Origin: Burkholderia ambifaria AMMD
GTDB lineage: Bacteria; Pseudomonadota; Gammaproteobacteria; Burkholderiales; Burkholderiaceae
Reading direction: 5' to 3'
DNA: 64,000 nt
NCBI RefSeq assembly: GCF_000203915.1
Contig: NC_008390.1
Span: 992,001 to 1,056,000, forward strand
Every line of letters starts with the position of its first letter. The first letter of the stretch is position 1. Of this stretch, positions 18,087 through 28,846 are shown piece after piece. The translations under genes and the position numbers were made by a program. The notes beneath the pieces are model-generated. The model searched no databases. It was not told the origin of the DNA and saw only the letters and a list, made by a program, of their open reading frames with translations.

Positions 18087-19169
18087 ATGCGCGTCTTTAA
18101 TTTCTCCGCCGGTCCTGCGGCGCTGCCCGAGGAAGTGCTGCGGCAGGCCGCCGACGAAATGCTCGACTGGCACGGCAGCGGCATGAGCGTGATGGAGATG
18201 AGCCATCGCGGCAAGGAGTTCATGTCGATCCACGAGGCGGCGCTGGCCGACCTGCGCGAGCTGCTCGACGTGCCGGCCAGCCACCGGATCCTGTTCCTGC
18301 AGGGCGGCGGCATTGCCGAGAACGCGATCGTGCCGATGAACCTGCTCGGTTCGCGCCAGACCGCCGACTTCGTCGTGACGGGCTCGTGGTCGCAGAAGTC
18401 GTTCAACGAAGCGAAGAAATACGGCACGCCGCATCTGGCCGCATCCGGCAAGACGGCCGACGGTTTCACGCGCGCGCCGGCCCGCGCCGAGTGGCAGCTG
18501 TCGGACGATCCGGCTTACGTGCATCTGTGCACGAACGAGACGATCGACGGCGTCGAGACGTTCGAGATCCCCGACCTCGGCGACATCCCGCTCGTCGCGG
18601 ACGTGTCGTCGCACATCCTGTCGCGCCCGATGGACGTCGCGAAGTACGGCGTGCTGTTCGGCGGCGCGCAGAAGAACATCGGGATGGCCGGCGTGACGGT
18701 CGTGATCGTTCGCGAGGATCTGCTCGATCGCGCGCTGTCGATCTGCCCGTCCGCATTCGAATGGAAGACCGTCGCCGCGAACAACTCGCTGTACAACACG
18801 CCGCCCACCTATGCGATCTACATCGCGGGCCTCGTGTTCCAGTGGCTGAAGCGGCAGGGCGGCCTCGAGGCGATCGAGGCCCGCAATATCGAGAAGGCGA
18901 AGCTGCTCTACGACACGATCGATGCGAGCGGCTTCTACCTGAACAAGGTCGAGCCGGCGGTGCGTTCGCGCATGAACGTACCCTTTTTCCTGGCCGACGA
19001 AACGCGCAATGAAGACTTCCTTGCCGGCGCAAAGGCGCGCGGGCTGCTGCAGCTGAAGGGCCACAAGTCCGTCGGCGGCATGCGGGCGTCGATCTACAAC
19101 GCGGTGCCGCTCGAGGGCGTGAAGGCGCTCGTCGAGTACATGAAGGACTTCGAACAGCGCGGCGCCTGA
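18087..19169 (+). CDS. serC: Phosphoserine aminotransferase SerC
   Basis: This is a 360-residue class-V aminotransferase of fold type I. The N-terminal signature is [18 protein letters not shown]. The PLP-binding lysine is K196 in [12 protein letters not shown]. It converts 3-phosphohydroxypyruvate to phosphoserine in serine synthesis and also serves pyridoxal-phosphate synthesis. Length and motifs match the family. It is followed after 34 bases by pheA, the usual arrangement in Burkholderia. The promoter is probably at 17962-17991. Confidence 0.96.
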   Translation: MRVFNFSAGPAALPEEVLRQAADEMLDWHGSGMSVMEMSHRGKEFMSIHEAALADLRELLDVPASHRILFLQGGGIAENAIVPMNLLGSRQTADFVVTGSWSQKSFNEAKKYGTPHLAASGKTADGFTRAPARAEWQLSDDPAYVHLCTNETIDGVETFEIPDLGDIPLVADVSSHILSRPMDVAKYGVLFGGAQKNIGMAGVTVVIVREDLLDRALSICPSAFEWKTVAANNSLYNTPPTYAIYIAGLVFQWLKRQGGLEAIEARNIEKAKLLYDTIDASGFYLNKVEPAVRSRMNVPFFLADETRNEDFLAGAKARGLLQLKGHKSVGGMRASIYNAVPLEGVKALVEYMKDFEQRGA

Positions 19170-19203
19170 GCGCGACGCTGTTCAAACAGCACGGCAACTA
19201 CGC

Positions 19204-20286
19204 ATGGACGACGAACTGAATTCCCGCCTGAAACCGCTGCGCGACCGCATCGATGCGATCGACGCGCAGCTGATCGCGCTCCTCAACCAGCGCGCCGCGG
19301 TGGCGCTCGAGGTAGGCGAGGTCAAGAAGCATTTCAACGCGCCGGTGTTTCGGCCGGAGCGCGAGCTGCAAGTGATCGCGCGCCTGCAGGACATGAGCGC
19401 GGGGCCGCTCGCGGGCGAGCACATCAGCGCCATCTGGCGCGAGATCATGGCCGCGAGCCGCGCGCTCGAGCAGACGATCCACGTCGCATTCCTCGGGCCG
19501 GTCGGCACGTACAGCGAACAGGCGATGTTCGAGTATTTCGGCCAGTCGATCGAAGGGCTGCCGTGTCCGTCGATCGACGAGGTGTTCCGCTCGGTCGAGG
19601 CAGGCGCGGCCGCATTCGGCATCGCGCCCGTCGAGAATTCGACCGAAGGCGCGGTGTCGCGCACGCTCGATCTGCTGCTGCAAACCCAGTTGCTGATCAG
19701 CGGCGAGCTCGCGCTGCCGATCCATCACAACCTGCTCACGCAGAGCGGCACGCTCGACGGCGTGACGCGCGTCTGCGCACATGCGCAGGCGCTCGCGCAA
19801 TGCCAGCAGTGGCTTGCCGCGAACGCGCCGCAGCTCGAGCGGCAAGCGGTGTCGAGCAACGCGGAGGCCGCGCGCCTCGCGGCGGCCGACCCGAGCGTCG
19901 CGGCCATCGCCGGCGATCGCGCGGCCGCGCACTACGGGCTGCAGATCGCGTTCTCGCTGATCCAGGACGATCCGCACAACCGCACGCGCTTCGTGATCAT
20001 CGGCAAGGAGCCGGCCGGACAGAGCGGTCACGACCAGACGTCGCTGATCGTGTCGGTGAAGAACGAGCCGGGCGCGGTGTTCAAGCTGCTCGAACCGCTC
20101 GCGCGGCACGGCGTGTCGATGACGCGCTTCGAGTCGCGTCCGGCGCGCGTCGGCACGTGGGAGTATTACTTCTACATCGACATCGAAGGGCACCGGGACG
20201 AGGCAGCCGTGGCCGCCGCACTCGCGGAGCTCGGCCAGAAGGCCGCGTTCCTGAAGATACTCGGTTCGTATCCGCGCGCGCGCTGA
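19204..20286 (+). CDS. pheA: Bifunctional chorismate mutase / prephenate dehydratase
   Basis: This is a 360-residue P-protein with three parts. An AroQ-type chorismate mutase spans about 1-88 (LRDRIDAIDAQLIALLNQRA). Prephenate dehydratase spans about 93-270 (FLGPVGTYSEQA, APVENSTEGAV, DDPHNRTRFVII). An ACT regulatory domain spans about 280-355 (NEPGAVFKLLEPLARHGVSM), including the ESRP motif that binds phenylalanine in feedback inhibition. It makes phenylpyruvate for phenylalanine. It lies between serC and tyrA. Confidence 0.96.
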   Translation: MDDELNSRLKPLRDRIDAIDAQLIALLNQRAAVALEVGEVKKHFNAPVFRPERELQVIARLQDMSAGPLAGEHISAIWREIMAASRALEQTIHVAFLGPVGTYSEQAMFEYFGQSIEGLPCPSIDEVFRSVEAGAAAFGIAPVENSTEGAVSRTLDLLLQTQLLISGELALPIHHNLLTQSGTLDGVTRVCAHAQALAQCQQWLAANAPQLERQAVSSNAEAARLAAADPSVAAIAGDRAAAHYGLQIAFSLIQDDPHNRTRFVIIGKEPAGQSGHDQTSLIVSVKNEPGAVFKLLEPLARHGVSMTRFESRPARVGTWEYYFYIDIEGHRDEAAVAAALAELGQKAAFLKILGSYPRAR

Positions 20287-20472
20287 CGCGCGGCGGCCCG
20301 TCACCCGCACCGCGCGGGCGGCGGGTGCAGCGGGCAGGGCAGGCCGGGTGGCACTGCCGAAGGCGGGCTCGGGCGGTATCCGGTGCAGGGCGCGCCGGGT
20401 GCGGGCCCGTTGCCCGGGATCTGGACTTCCGTGCGCGGGGCGTCGTTCCGCGCGCGTCACTTGGCTCTTGTC

Positions 20473-21399
20473 GTGTCAGGCTTTGCATTCAACAAACTGG
20501 TCATTTTCGGCGTCGGCCTGATCGGCGGATCGCTGGCGCGCGCACTGCGCGAGCGCGCGCCGGGCGGCGCGGGTGAAGTCATCGGCGTCGGCCGTTCGCG
20601 TGTATCGGTCGAGCGCGCGCTGGCACTCGGCGTGATCGACCGCGCGGCGGCGCTCGACGACGACGCGCAACTGCGCGACGCACTGGCCGGCGCCGATCTC
20701 GTGCTGCTGGCCGCCCCGGTCGCGCAAACGGGTCCGCTGCTCGCGCGCATCGCGCCGTGGCTCGACGCCGCGACGATCGTCACCGACGCGGGCAGCACGA
20801 AGTCCGATGTCGTCGCGGCCGCGCGCGCAGCGCTCGGTGCGCGGATCGCGCAGTTCGTGCCGGGGCATCCGATCGCCGGGCGCGAGTCGAGCGGCGTCGA
20901 AGCCGCGCTGCCCGATCTGTACGTCGGCCGCAACGTCGTGCTGTGCCCGCTGCCGGAGAACGCGCCCGCCTCGGTTGCGCGGATCGACGCGATGTGGCGG
21001 GCGACCGGCGCCGACGTGCGCACGATGAGTACCGAGCAGCACGATCGCGTGTTCGCGTCGATCAGTCATCTGCCGCACGTGCTGTCGTTCGCGCTCGTCG
21101 AGCAGATTCTCGGCGAGGCGGATGCCGAACTGAAATTCTCGTATGCGGCGGGCGGCTTTCGCGATTTCACGCGGATCGCGGCGTCGAGCCCGGAAATGTG
21201 GCGCGACGTGTGCGTCGCGAATCGCGCGGCGCTGCTCGACGAGCTCGACGGCTACACGCGCGTGCTCGCACGGCTGCGTGCGGCGATCGACGCCGGCGAC
21301 GGCGCGGCGCTCGAAGCCGTGTTCACGCGCTCGCGCGCCGCACGCAAGGCATGGCAGGAGCGCGGCGCGCCGCCCGCTGCCGAACCGGTCAAGAAATAA
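20473..21399 (+). CDS. tyrA: Prephenate dehydrogenase TyrA
   Basis: This is a 308-residue product from the GTG at 20473 ([20 protein letters not shown]); longer frames upstream lack family similarity. The Rossmann motif [13 protein letters not shown] lies at about 12-24. The catalytic histidine region reads [13 protein letters not shown], and [11 protein letters not shown] is conserved. It oxidises prephenate to 4-hydroxyphenylpyruvate for tyrosine. The 186 bases between pheA and this gene have no gene; in many relatives a hisC-type aminotransferase gene is found there. It is followed by aroA after 13 bases. Confidence 0.92.
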   Translation: MSGFAFNKLVIFGVGLIGGSLARALRERAPGGAGEVIGVGRSRVSVERALALGVIDRAAALDDDAQLRDALAGADLVLLAAPVAQTGPLLARIAPWLDAATIVTDAGSTKSDVVAAARAALGARIAQFVPGHPIAGRESSGVEAALPDLYVGRNVVLCPLPENAPASVARIDAMWRATGADVRTMSTEQHDRVFASISHLPHVLSFALVEQILGEADAELKFSYAAGGFRDFTRIAASSPEMWRDVCVANRAALLDELDGYTRVLARLRAAIDAGDGAALEAVFTRSRAARKAWQERGAPPAAEPVKK

Positions 21400-21412
21400 C
21401 AGGACGATTCCC

Positions 21413-22717
21413 ATGGACTATCTCGATCTCGGCCCGTATTCCAGCGCTTCGGGCACCGTGCGGCTGCCCGGCTCGAAGAGCATCTCGAACCGCGTGCTGC
21501 TGCTCGCGGCGCTTGCCGAAGGCGACACGACGATCACCAACCTGCTGGATTCCGACGACACGCGCGTAATGCTCGATGCGCTCGGCAAGCTCGGCGTGAA
21601 GCTCGCGCGCGACGGCGACACCTGTGTCGTCACCGGCACGCGCGGCGCGTTCACCGCGAAGACTGCCGACCTGTTCCTCGGCAATGCGGGCACGGCAGTG
21701 CGGCCGTTGACCGCGGCGCTCGCGATCAACGGCGGCGACTATCGCGTGCACGGCGTGCCGCGCATGCACGAGCGGCCGATCGGCGACCTCGTCGACGGCC
21801 TGCGCCAGATCGGCGCGCAGATCGACTACGAGCAGAACGAAGGCTTTCCGCCGCTGCGGATCAAGCCCGGGACGATCTCGGTCGACGCGCCGATCCGCGT
21901 GCGCGGCGACGTGTCGAGCCAGTTCCTCACCGCGCTGCTGATGACGCTGCCGCTCGTGAAGGCGAAGGATGGCAGGACCGTCGTCGAAATCGACGGCGAG
22001 CTGATCTCGAAGCCGTACATCGACATCACGATCCGGCTGATGGAGCGCTTCGGCGTGACCGTCGAGCGCGACGGCTGGCAGCGCTTCGTCGTGCCGGCCG
22101 GCGTCCGCTACCGGTCGCCGGGACGCATCATGGTCGAGGGCGATGCGTCGTCGGCCTCGTACTTCCTCGCGGCCGGCGCGCTCGGCGGTGGTCCGCTGCG
22201 TGTCGAGGGCGTGGGGCGCGCAAGCATCCAGGGCGACGTCGGCTTCGCCAACGCGCTGATGCAGATGGGGGCGAACGTGTCGATGGGCGACGACTGGATC
22301 GAGGTGCGCGGCATCGGCCACGACCACGGCAAGCTCGACCCGATCGACATGGACTTCAACCTCATTCCCGACGCGGCGATGACCATCGCGGTCGCGGCGC
22401 TGTTCGCGAGCGGCACGAGCACGCTGCGCAATATCGCGAGCTGGCGCGTGAAGGAAACCGACCGCATCGCGGCGATGGCGACCGAGCTGCGCAAGGTCGG
22501 CGCGATCGTCGAGGAAGGTGCCGACTATCTGGTCGTCACGCCGCCGCAACGGCTCACGCCGAATGCCGCGATCGATACGTACGACGATCACCGCATGGCG
22601 ATGTGCTTCTCGCTCGTCAGCCTGGGCGGCGTGCCCGTGCGGATCAACGATCCGAAGTGCGTCGGCAAGACGTTCCCCGACTATTTCAACCGCTTCGCCG
22701 CGCTCGCCAAAGCCTGA
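21413..22717 (+). CDS. aroA: 3-phosphoshikimate 1-carboxyvinyltransferase (EPSP synthase)
   Basis: This is a 434-residue enzyme beginning [20 protein letters not shown]. Family signatures are [34 protein letters not shown] (PEP-binding, class I GNAGTA-R type) and [20 protein letters not shown] near the end. It joins PEP to shikimate-3-phosphate. The active-site motif has the glyphosate-sensitive type-I form. It belongs to the tyrA-aroA-cmk transcription unit; cmk starts 13 bases after its stop. Confidence 0.97.
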   Translation: MDYLDLGPYSSASGTVRLPGSKSISNRVLLLAALAEGDTTITNLLDSDDTRVMLDALGKLGVKLARDGDTCVVTGTRGAFTAKTADLFLGNAGTAVRPLTAALAINGGDYRVHGVPRMHERPIGDLVDGLRQIGAQIDYEQNEGFPPLRIKPGTISVDAPIRVRGDVSSQFLTALLMTLPLVKAKDGRTVVEIDGELISKPYIDITIRLMERFGVTVERDGWQRFVVPAGVRYRSPGRIMVEGDASSASYFLAAGALGGGPLRVEGVGRASIQGDVGFANALMQMGANVSMGDDWIEVRGIGHDHGKLDPIDMDFNLIPDAAMTIAVAALFASGTSTLRNIASWRVKETDRIAAMATELRKVGAIVEEGADYLVVTPPQRLTPNAAIDTYDDHRMAMCFSLVSLGGVPVRINDPKCVGKTFPDYFNRFAALAKA

Positions 22718-22730
22718 CCCGACTCACCCG

Positions 22731-23417
22731 ATGAAATCGACCCGACCCTTTCACCCGACCCCCGTCATCACGATCGACGGCCCGACCGCTTCCGGCAAGG
22801 GGACCGTCGCGGCGCTCGTCGCCGCGCATCTTGGTTTCCACCTGCTCGACAGCGGCGCGCTGTACCGTCTCGCGGCGCTCGCGAGCGTGCGCTACGGCAT
22901 CGCGGCGGAGGACATCGATGCCCTTGTGAAGCTGATCGACGATCTTCACATCACGTTCCGCGAGGGCTGCGCGCAGCTCGACGGCGTCGACGTGTCGAAC
23001 GACATTCGCGCCGAAGCGGTCGGCAACCGCGCGTCGGCGATTGCCGTGCACGGGCCGGTGCGTTCCGCGCTCGTCGCGCGCCAGCGCGCGTTCCGCAAGA
23101 CGCCGGGCCTCGTCGCCGACGGGCGCGACATGGGCACCGTGATCTTCCCGGACGCCGTGCTGAAGGTGTTCCTGACGGCCAGCGCCGAGGCACGCGCGGC
23201 CAGACGGCATAAGCAATTGATGCAAAAAGGTTTTTCTGCTAATATAGATGACTTGCTCCGGGATCTTCGTGAACGTGACGCGCGCGACAGCAATCGCGCA
23301 GCGGCGCCACTGAAGCCCGCGGCAGATGCCGAGCTGCTCGATACGTCGGCGCTTTCGGTCGATGAAGCTGTCGACCAGGTGCTGCAGTGGTACCGGGCGC
23401 TTGGCCAGCCCGCCTGA
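22731..23417 (+). CDS. cmk: Cytidylate kinase
   Basis: This is a 228-residue P-loop kinase with [17 protein letters not shown] (about 13-29), the CMP-binding insert and [19 protein letters not shown], the Cmk hallmark. It phosphorylates CMP and dCMP. The region near 23200-23260 has lower GC than the surroundings. Its stop codon lies inside a hairpin (23409-23426) at the start of the rpsA leader. Linkage to rpsA is conserved across proteobacteria. Confidence 0.96.
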   Translation: MKSTRPFHPTPVITIDGPTASGKGTVAALVAAHLGFHLLDSGALYRLAALASVRYGIAAEDIDALVKLIDDLHITFREGCAQLDGVDVSNDIRAEAVGNRASAIAVHGPVRSALVARQRAFRKTPGLVADGRDMGTVIFPDAVLKVFLTASAEARAARRHKQLMQKGFSANIDDLLRDLRERDARDSNRAAAPLKPAADAELLDTSALSVDEAVDQVLQWYRALGQPA

Positions 23418-23458
23418 AAAGGCGGGTGTTGTAGGTGCTTCGCGCTGGAGCGCGAAGC
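23409..23458 (+). promoter_or_regulatory. Two hairpins in the rpsA leader
   Basis: CCCGCC-TGAAAA-GGCGGG (23409-23426) overlaps the cmk stop. GCTTCGCGC-TGGA-GCGCGAAGC (23437-23458) is a perfect 9-bp stem. Neither has a strong T run. They may partly terminate cmk transcripts or take part in S1 autocontrol of rpsA, a known behaviour of this gene in other bacteria. Confidence 0.55.
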
Positions 23459-23559
23459 GTGTTTCGAACCCTTAACCCCGTGTGGAATTCGATCTGGCCC
23501 TTTCAGCCTGCCATTTCGGCCGGCGTGGCGCACAGCGATCCATGCACAATCAGATTTTT

Positions 23560-25272
23560 ATGTCCGACCTGCAAACCTCCACCCCGAATACCGAATCCTT
23601 TGCGGCTCTGTTCGAAGAGTCGCTGACCCGTCAAGACATGCGCGCCGGCGAAGTGATTTCCGCCGAAGTCGTGCGCGTCGACCACAACTTCGTGGTCGTC
23701 AATGCAGGCCTGAAGTCCGAGGCTTACATTCCGATCGAGGAATTCCTGAACGATCAGGGCGAGGTTGAGGTGCAGTCGGGCGATTTCGTGTCCGTCGCGA
23801 TCGACGCACTCGAAAACGGCTACGGCGACACGATCCTGTCGCGCGACAAGGCGAAGCGCCTTGCATCGTGGCTGTCGCTGGAAAAGGCCCTCGACAACAA
23901 CGAACTCGTCACCGGCACGATCACCGGCAAGGTGAAGGGCGGCATGACCGTGATGGTCAACGGCATCCGCGCGTTCCTGCCGGGTTCGCTGGTCGACACG
24001 CGTCCGGTCAAGGACACGACCCCGTACGAAGGCAAGACGCTCGAGTTCCGCGTGATCAAGCTCGATCGCAAGCGTAACAACGTCGTGCTGTCGCGTCGTG
24101 CAGTAATCGAAGCAACCCAAGGCGAAGAGCGCGCGAAGCTGCTCGAGACGCTGAAGGAAGGCGCGATCGTCAACGGCGTGGTCAAGAACATCACCGACTA
24201 CGGCGCGTTCGTCGACCTCGGCGGCATCGACGGCCTGCTGCACATCACCGACATCGCATGGCGTCGTGTGCGTCACCCGAGCGAAGTCCTGTCGGTTGGC
24301 CAGGAAGTCACCGCGAAGATCCTCAAGTTCGACCAAGAGAAGAACCGCGTCTCGCTGGGCATCAAGCAACTGGGCGACGATCCGTGGGAAGGCATCTCGC
24401 GCCGTTACCCGTCGGGCACGCGCCTGTTCGGCAAGGTCACGAACATCACCGACTACGGCGCATTCGTCGAAGTGGAATCGGGCATCGAAGGCCTCGTCCA
24501 CGTGTCGGAAATGGACTGGACCAACAAGAACGTTGCGCCGTCGAAGGTTGTCCAGCTGGGCGACGAAGTCGAAGTCATGGTCCTCGAGATCGACGAAGAC
24601 CGTCGTCGTATCAGCCTCGGCATGAAGCAGTGCAAGCCGAATCCGTGGGATGACTTCAGCCGCAACTTCAAGAAGGGCGACAAGATCACGGGCGCAATCA
24701 AGTCGATCACCGACTTCGGCGTGTTCATCGGTCTGCCGGGCGGCATCGACGGCCTGGTCCACCTGTCGGACCTGTCGTGGAGCGAAGCCGGCGAAGAAGC
24801 CGTTCGCAAGTACAAGAAGGGCGACGAAGTCGAAGCAATCGTGCTCGGTATCGACGTCGAGAAGGAGCGTATTTCGCTCGGCATCAAGCAGCTCGAAGGC
24901 GACCCGTTCAGCAACTACGTTGCAATGAACGACAAGGGCTCGATCGTCGACGGCGTGGTGAAGTCGGTCGATGCGAAGGGCGCTGTCATCACGCTGACGG
25001 GCGACATCGAAGGCTACCTGCGCGCATCGGAAATCTCGCAGGATCGCGTCGAAGACGCACGCAACGTGCTGAAGGAAGGCGACAAGGTCAACGCGATGGT
25101 GATCAACATCGATCGCAAGTCGCGTGGCATCAACCTGTCGATCAAGGCGAAGGATTCGGCTGAACAACAGGAAGCGATCCGCGGCCTGCAGTCCGACTCG
25201 AGCGCTGCCGCGACCGGTACGACCAACCTCGGCGCGCTGCTGAAGGCGAAGCTCGACGGCCAGAACCAGTAA
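23560..25272 (+). CDS. rpsA: 30S ribosomal protein S1
   Basis: This is a 570-residue protein from ATG 23560 ([20 protein letters not shown]). Six S1/OB-fold RNA-binding repeats are visible, with recurring motifs such as [40 protein letters not shown] and [20 protein letters not shown]. It recruits mRNA to the ribosome by binding upstream of the Shine-Dalgarno site. Codon use differs from the neighbours, as usual for a highly expressed gene. ihfB starts 22 bases after its stop. Confidence 0.98.
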   Translation: MSDLQTSTPNTESFAALFEESLTRQDMRAGEVISAEVVRVDHNFVVVNAGLKSEAYIPIEEFLNDQGEVEVQSGDFVSVAIDALENGYGDTILSRDKAKRLASWLSLEKALDNNELVTGTITGKVKGGMTVMVNGIRAFLPGSLVDTRPVKDTTPYEGKTLEFRVIKLDRKRNNVVLSRRAVIEATQGEERAKLLETLKEGAIVNGVVKNITDYGAFVDLGGIDGLLHITDIAWRRVRHPSEVLSVGQEVTAKILKFDQEKNRVSLGIKQLGDDPWEGISRRYPSGTRLFGKVTNITDYGAFVEVESGIEGLVHVSEMDWTNKNVAPSKVVQLGDEVEVMVLEIDEDRRRISLGMKQCKPNPWDDFSRNFKKGDKITGAIKSITDFGVFIGLPGGIDGLVHLSDLSWSEAGEEAVRKYKKGDEVEAIVLGIDVEKERISLGIKQLEGDPFSNYVAMNDKGSIVDGVVKSVDAKGAVITLTGDIEGYLRASEISQDRVEDARNVLKEGDKVNAMVINIDRKSRGINLSIKAKDSAEQQEAIRGLQSDSSAAATGTTNLGALLKAKLDGQNQ

Positions 25273-25294
25273 GCCTCACGAGGTCTGCTGAAGT

Positions 25295-25618
25295 ATGACC
25301 AAATCCGAGTTGGTCGCGCAGCTGGCACTGCGATTTCCGCAACTTGTCCTCAAGGATGCGGATTTCGCGGTGAAAACGATGCTCGATGCGATGTCCGACG
25401 CCCTGTCGAAAGGGCATCGCATCGAAATTCGGGGTTTCGGCAGCTTCGGCCTCAACCGTCGCCCGGCGCGCGTCGGACGCAACCCGAAGTCGGGGGAGAA
25501 AGTGCAGGTGCCCGAGAAGTTCGTGCCTCACTTCAAGCCCGGCAAGGAATTGCGCGAACGCGTCGACGGCCGCGCCGGTGAGCCGCTGAAAGCTGATGAT
25601 CCGGACGACGAGCGTTGA
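25295..25618 (+). CDS. ihfB: Integration host factor beta subunit
   Basis: This is a 107-residue HU/IHF-fold protein: [20 protein letters not shown], then [20 protein letters not shown] and [20 protein letters not shown], the DNA-bending arm with the intercalating proline. It pairs with IHF alpha to bend DNA in recombination and sigma-54 transcription. Its position after rpsA is conserved. A terminator follows. Confidence 0.96.
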   Translation: MTKSELVAQLALRFPQLVLKDADFAVKTMLDAMSDALSKGHRIEIRGFGSFGLNRRPARVGRNPKSGEKVQVPEKFVPHFKPGKELRERVDGRAGEPLKADDPDDER

Positions 25619-25661
25619 GCGTCGTTCGGCTTGCCCGGAACCTGTCCGGCGAAGGCTGAAG

Positions 25662-25690
25662 AAAAAAGCGCCCCTAGCGGGCGCTTTTTT
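25662..25690 (+). terminator. Terminator after ihfB
   Basis: AAAAAAGCGCCC and GGGCGCTTTTTT form a stem with a short loop and a T run. The A run on the other side makes it look usable in both directions. Confidence 0.88.
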
Positions 25691-25828
25691 CGTTTTCGGC
25701 GGCCGCGTGGCAACGCGCATCCGCAGGATGTGCGGTGACGCGGAAACGCTTCCTTTACAATACGGGTCGATTCGGCGTCGCGAAGGGGAGTCGCGCGTCA
25801 CGGCAAACCTCAACAAAGAGAGGGCTAC

Positions 25829-26122
25829 ATGAAGTTTATCGTCTGGCTGATCCGGGTATTGGTGTTCGTGCTGCTGCTGGTGCTCGCACTGGCCAATACG
25901 CAAACCGCGACGCTGAATTTCCTTGCCGGCTACGCATGGCAAGCGCCGCTGATCCTGATCGGCCTCGCGTTCTTCGTCGTGGGTCTGCTGGCCGGCCTGC
26001 TGTCCGCACTGCCGGCGATCTTCCGTCTGCGCCTCGAGAACGGGCGCCTGAAGCGCGACCTGCGCGCGGTGCGCGAAACTCCGGTCGTCGTCGATCAGCC
26101 GCCGATGCCGCCCGTCATTTAA
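25829..26122 (+). CDS. lapA: LapA-family inner-membrane protein (DUF1049)
   Basis: This is a 97-residue protein with two membrane helices (about 3-23, VWLIRVLVFVLLLVLALANT, and about 38-62, APLILIGLAFFVVGLLAGLL), then a charged cytoplasmic helix (RLRLENGRLKRDLRAVRETP). LapA works with LapB in the control and assembly of lipopolysaccharide. It starts after GAGAGGGCTAC. lapB follows after 53 bases, forming the usual pair. Confidence 0.9.
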   Translation: MKFIVWLIRVLVFVLLLVLALANTQTATLNFLAGYAWQAPLILIGLAFFVVGLLAGLLSALPAIFRLRLENGRLKRDLRAVRETPVVVDQPPMPPVI

Positions 26123-26175
26123 TACGGACGCCGCGCGAATCTCGCGCGGTTTTCGTCTCTGCTTCGATATTTCGC

Positions 26176-27348
26176 ATGGATCTGGATTTCTGGTGGTTGC
26201 TCGCAATTCCGGTGGCGTTCGCGCTTGGCTGGGCGGCGTCACGCTATGACCTGAAGAACCTCCTGTCGGAGAGCGCCAACCTGCCGCGATCGTATTTCCG
26301 CGGCCTGAACTTTCTGTTGAACGAACAACCGGACAAGGCGATCGACGCGTTCATCGAGGTCGCGAAGCTCGACCCGGAGACGGTCGAACTGCACTTCGCG
26401 CTCGGCAACCTGTTTCGCCGCCGCGGTGAAACGGACCGGGCGATCCGCGTGCACCAGAATCTGCTGAGTCGCACGGACCTGCCGGTGAACGAGCGCGACC
26501 ACGCGCTGTATGAACTCGGCCAGGATTTTCTGAAAGCCGGCCTGCTCGATCGTGCCGAAGAGGCTTTCCACCGGCTCGCCGACGGCGACTACGCGCTGGG
26601 TGCGCAGCGGGCGCTGCTGACGATCTACGAGATCGAGAAGGACTGGAACAAGTCGATCGATACCGCGAAGCGGATCGAGTCGATGAGCGACAAGCCGCTC
26701 GCCATCGAAATCGCGCAGTTCCACTGCGAACTCGCGCAGGACGCGCTGCAGCGCAAGAACGCCGCGGCAGCGGCCGAACAGCTGAAGCTCGCGCTTGCCG
26801 CGAACCCGCAGAACGTGCGCGCGACGATATTGTCGGGCGACGCCGCGGCGGCGGCGGCCGATCACGCGGACGCGATCGAGCACTGGAAGCGCGTCGAAGC
26901 GCAGAATCCGGCTTATCTGCCGCTCGTCGCCGACAAGCTGATGAAGGCCTATGTCGCGCTCGGCAAGCCGGTCGAGGGTGCCGAGCTGCTGATGGGTTAT
27001 GTCGAGCGTTATCCGTCGAACGACCTGCTCGAAATCGCGTATCAGCACATCGCCGGGTTGCGCGGCCAGGAGGCCGCGCATACGCTCGCACGCACGCAGA
27101 TGGAGAAGTCGCCCAACCTGTCCGGCATGCTGCACCTGCTCGACGCGCAGATCGCGGCCGCCGACGAGCCGCGCCGTAAGGAACTTGAAATGATGCGCGC
27201 GCTGATCAAGCAGCGCACCAAAAATCTGCCACGCTATACGTGCCAGAATTGCGGTTTCCGGGCACGGCTTTTCTACTGGCAGTGCCCCGGATGCAGCGGC
27301 TGGGAAACCTATGCGCCGCGCCGCGTCGAACCTGCGATGCCGGGCTGA
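26176..27348 (+). CDS. lapB: Lipopolysaccharide assembly protein LapB
   Basis: This is a 390-residue protein. The N-terminal membrane anchor at about 2-20 is FWWLLAIPVAFALGWAAS. TPR repeats cover about 35-330 (YFRGLNFLLNEQPDKAIDAF, ELHFALGNLFRRRGETDRAI). A C-terminal rubredoxin-like metal site has two CxxC pairs (CQNCGF and CPGC). LapB couples LPS synthesis to FtsH-mediated turnover of LpxC. Length and domain order match E. coli LapB. Its location beside heptose and sugar-nucleotide genes fits an envelope cluster. Confidence 0.94.
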   Translation: MDLDFWWLLAIPVAFALGWAASRYDLKNLLSESANLPRSYFRGLNFLLNEQPDKAIDAFIEVAKLDPETVELHFALGNLFRRRGETDRAIRVHQNLLSRTDLPVNERDHALYELGQDFLKAGLLDRAEEAFHRLADGDYALGAQRALLTIYEIEKDWNKSIDTAKRIESMSDKPLAIEIAQFHCELAQDALQRKNAAAAAEQLKLALAANPQNVRATILSGDAAAAAADHADAIEHWKRVEAQNPAYLPLVADKLMKAYVALGKPVEGAELLMGYVERYPSNDLLEIAYQHIAGLRGQEAAHTLARTQMEKSPNLSGMLHLLDAQIAAADEPRRKELEMMRALIKQRTKNLPRYTCQNCGFRARLFYWQCPGCSGWETYAPRRVEPAMPG

Positions 27349-27438
27349 TCCCGGCGTGCGGCGCCGACGCGCTGCGGTTGCCGCCGGGTCCGGCCCGGCG
27401 GCCAAGTTAGTCAATTACCGGGACGTACCGGAACATCT

Positions 27439-28839
27439 ATGAAAATCACCATCATCGGCGCCGGCTATGTCGGTCTTGTCACGGGCTCCTGTCTCGCCGA
27501 GATCGGCCACGACGTCTTCTGCCTGGATGTCGATCAGCGCAAGATCGACATCCTGAACAACGGCGGGATGCCGATTCACGAACCGGGCCTGCTGGACATC
27601 ATTGCGCGCAACCGCGCGGCAGGACGTCTGCGCTTCTCGACCGACATCGCGGCGAGCGTCGCGCACGGCGAGATCCAGTTCATCGCGGTCGGCACGCCGC
27701 CCGACGAGGACGGGTCGGCCGACCTGCAATACGTGCTCGAGGCCGCGCGCAACATCGGCCGTCACATGACGAGTTTCAAGGTGATCGTCGACAAGTCGAC
27801 GGTGCCGGTCGGCACCGCGCAGCGCGTGCATGCCGTGGTCGACGAGGCGCTCGGCGCGCGCGGGCTCGCGGGCAGCGTCGCGCACCGGTTCTCGGTCGTA
27901 TCGAATCCGGAATTCCTGAAGGAAGGCGCGGCAGTCGAGGACTTCATGCGCCCGGACCGAATCATCATCGGCGTCGACGACGACGAGACGGGCACGGTGG
28001 CGCGCGAGAAGATGAAGAAGCTGTATGCGCCGTTCAACCGCAACCACGAGCGCACGATCTACATGGACGTGCGTTCGGCGGAATTCGCCAAGTATGCGGC
28101 GAATGCGATGCTCGCGACGCGCATCTCGTTCATGAACGAGATGTCGAATCTCGCCGACAAGGTCGGCGCCGACATCGAAGCCGTGCGCCGCGGGATCGGC
28201 TCCGATCCGCGCATCGGCTATCACTTCCTGTACGCGGGCGTCGGTTACGGCGGCTCATGCTTCCCGAAGGACGTGCAGGCGCTGATCCGCACCGCGGGCG
28301 AAAACGGCCAGCCGCTGCGCATCCTGGAGGCCGTCGAAGCCGCCAACTCCGCGCAGAAGGATGTGCTGATCGGCAAGATCGAACAGCGCTTCGGCGCGGA
28401 CCTGACCGGTCGCGAATTCGCGGTCTGGGGCCTCGCGTTCAAGCCGAATACCGACGACATGCGCGAGGCGCCGAGCCGCCGGCTGATCGCCGCGCTGCTC
28501 GATCGTGGCGCGACCGTGCGCGCGTACGATCCGGTCGCGATCGACGAAGCGCGCCGCGTGTTCGCGCTCGATCTTGGCGAGGCTTCCGACGCGCTTGCGC
28601 GCCTCCATTTCGTCGATACCCAGGACGCAGCCGTGATCGCCGCGGATGCGCTCGTGATCGTCACCGAGTGGAAGGAATTCAGGAGCCCGGATTTCACGCG
28701 CCTGAAGGCCGAGCTGAAGGCGCCGGTGATCTTCGACGGGCGCAACCTGTACGAGCCGGACGCGATGGCCGAACTCGGCATCGACTACCATGCGATCGGG
28801 CGTCCGCATGTCGCTCCCCAGTCTGCCTCCCGTGGATGA
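27439..28839 (+). CDS. ugd: UDP-glucose 6-dehydrogenase
   Basis: This is a 466-residue enzyme. NAD-binding motif [20 protein letters not shown] starts at about residue 7. The catalytic cysteine lies in [16 protein letters not shown], and the C-terminal NAD/UDP part contains [17 protein letters not shown]. It oxidises UDP-glucose to UDP-glucuronate, the precursor of 4-amino-arabinose (lipid A modification, important for polymyxin resistance in Burkholderia) and exopolysaccharides. It stands just upstream of hldA. Confidence 0.93.
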   Translation: MKITIIGAGYVGLVTGSCLAEIGHDVFCLDVDQRKIDILNNGGMPIHEPGLLDIIARNRAAGRLRFSTDIAASVAHGEIQFIAVGTPPDEDGSADLQYVLEAARNIGRHMTSFKVIVDKSTVPVGTAQRVHAVVDEALGARGLAGSVAHRFSVVSNPEFLKEGAAVEDFMRPDRIIIGVDDDETGTVAREKMKKLYAPFNRNHERTIYMDVRSAEFAKYAANAMLATRISFMNEMSNLADKVGADIEAVRRGIGSDPRIGYHFLYAGVGYGGSCFPKDVQALIRTAGENGQPLRILEAVEAANSAQKDVLIGKIEQRFGADLTGREFAVWGLAFKPNTDDMREAPSRRLIAALLDRGATVRAYDPVAIDEARRVFALDLGEASDALARLHFVDTQDAAVIAADALVIVTEWKEFRSPDFTRLKAELKAPVIFDGRNLYEPDAMAELGIDYHAIGRPHVAPQSASRG

Positions 28840-28846
28840 ACGCACG

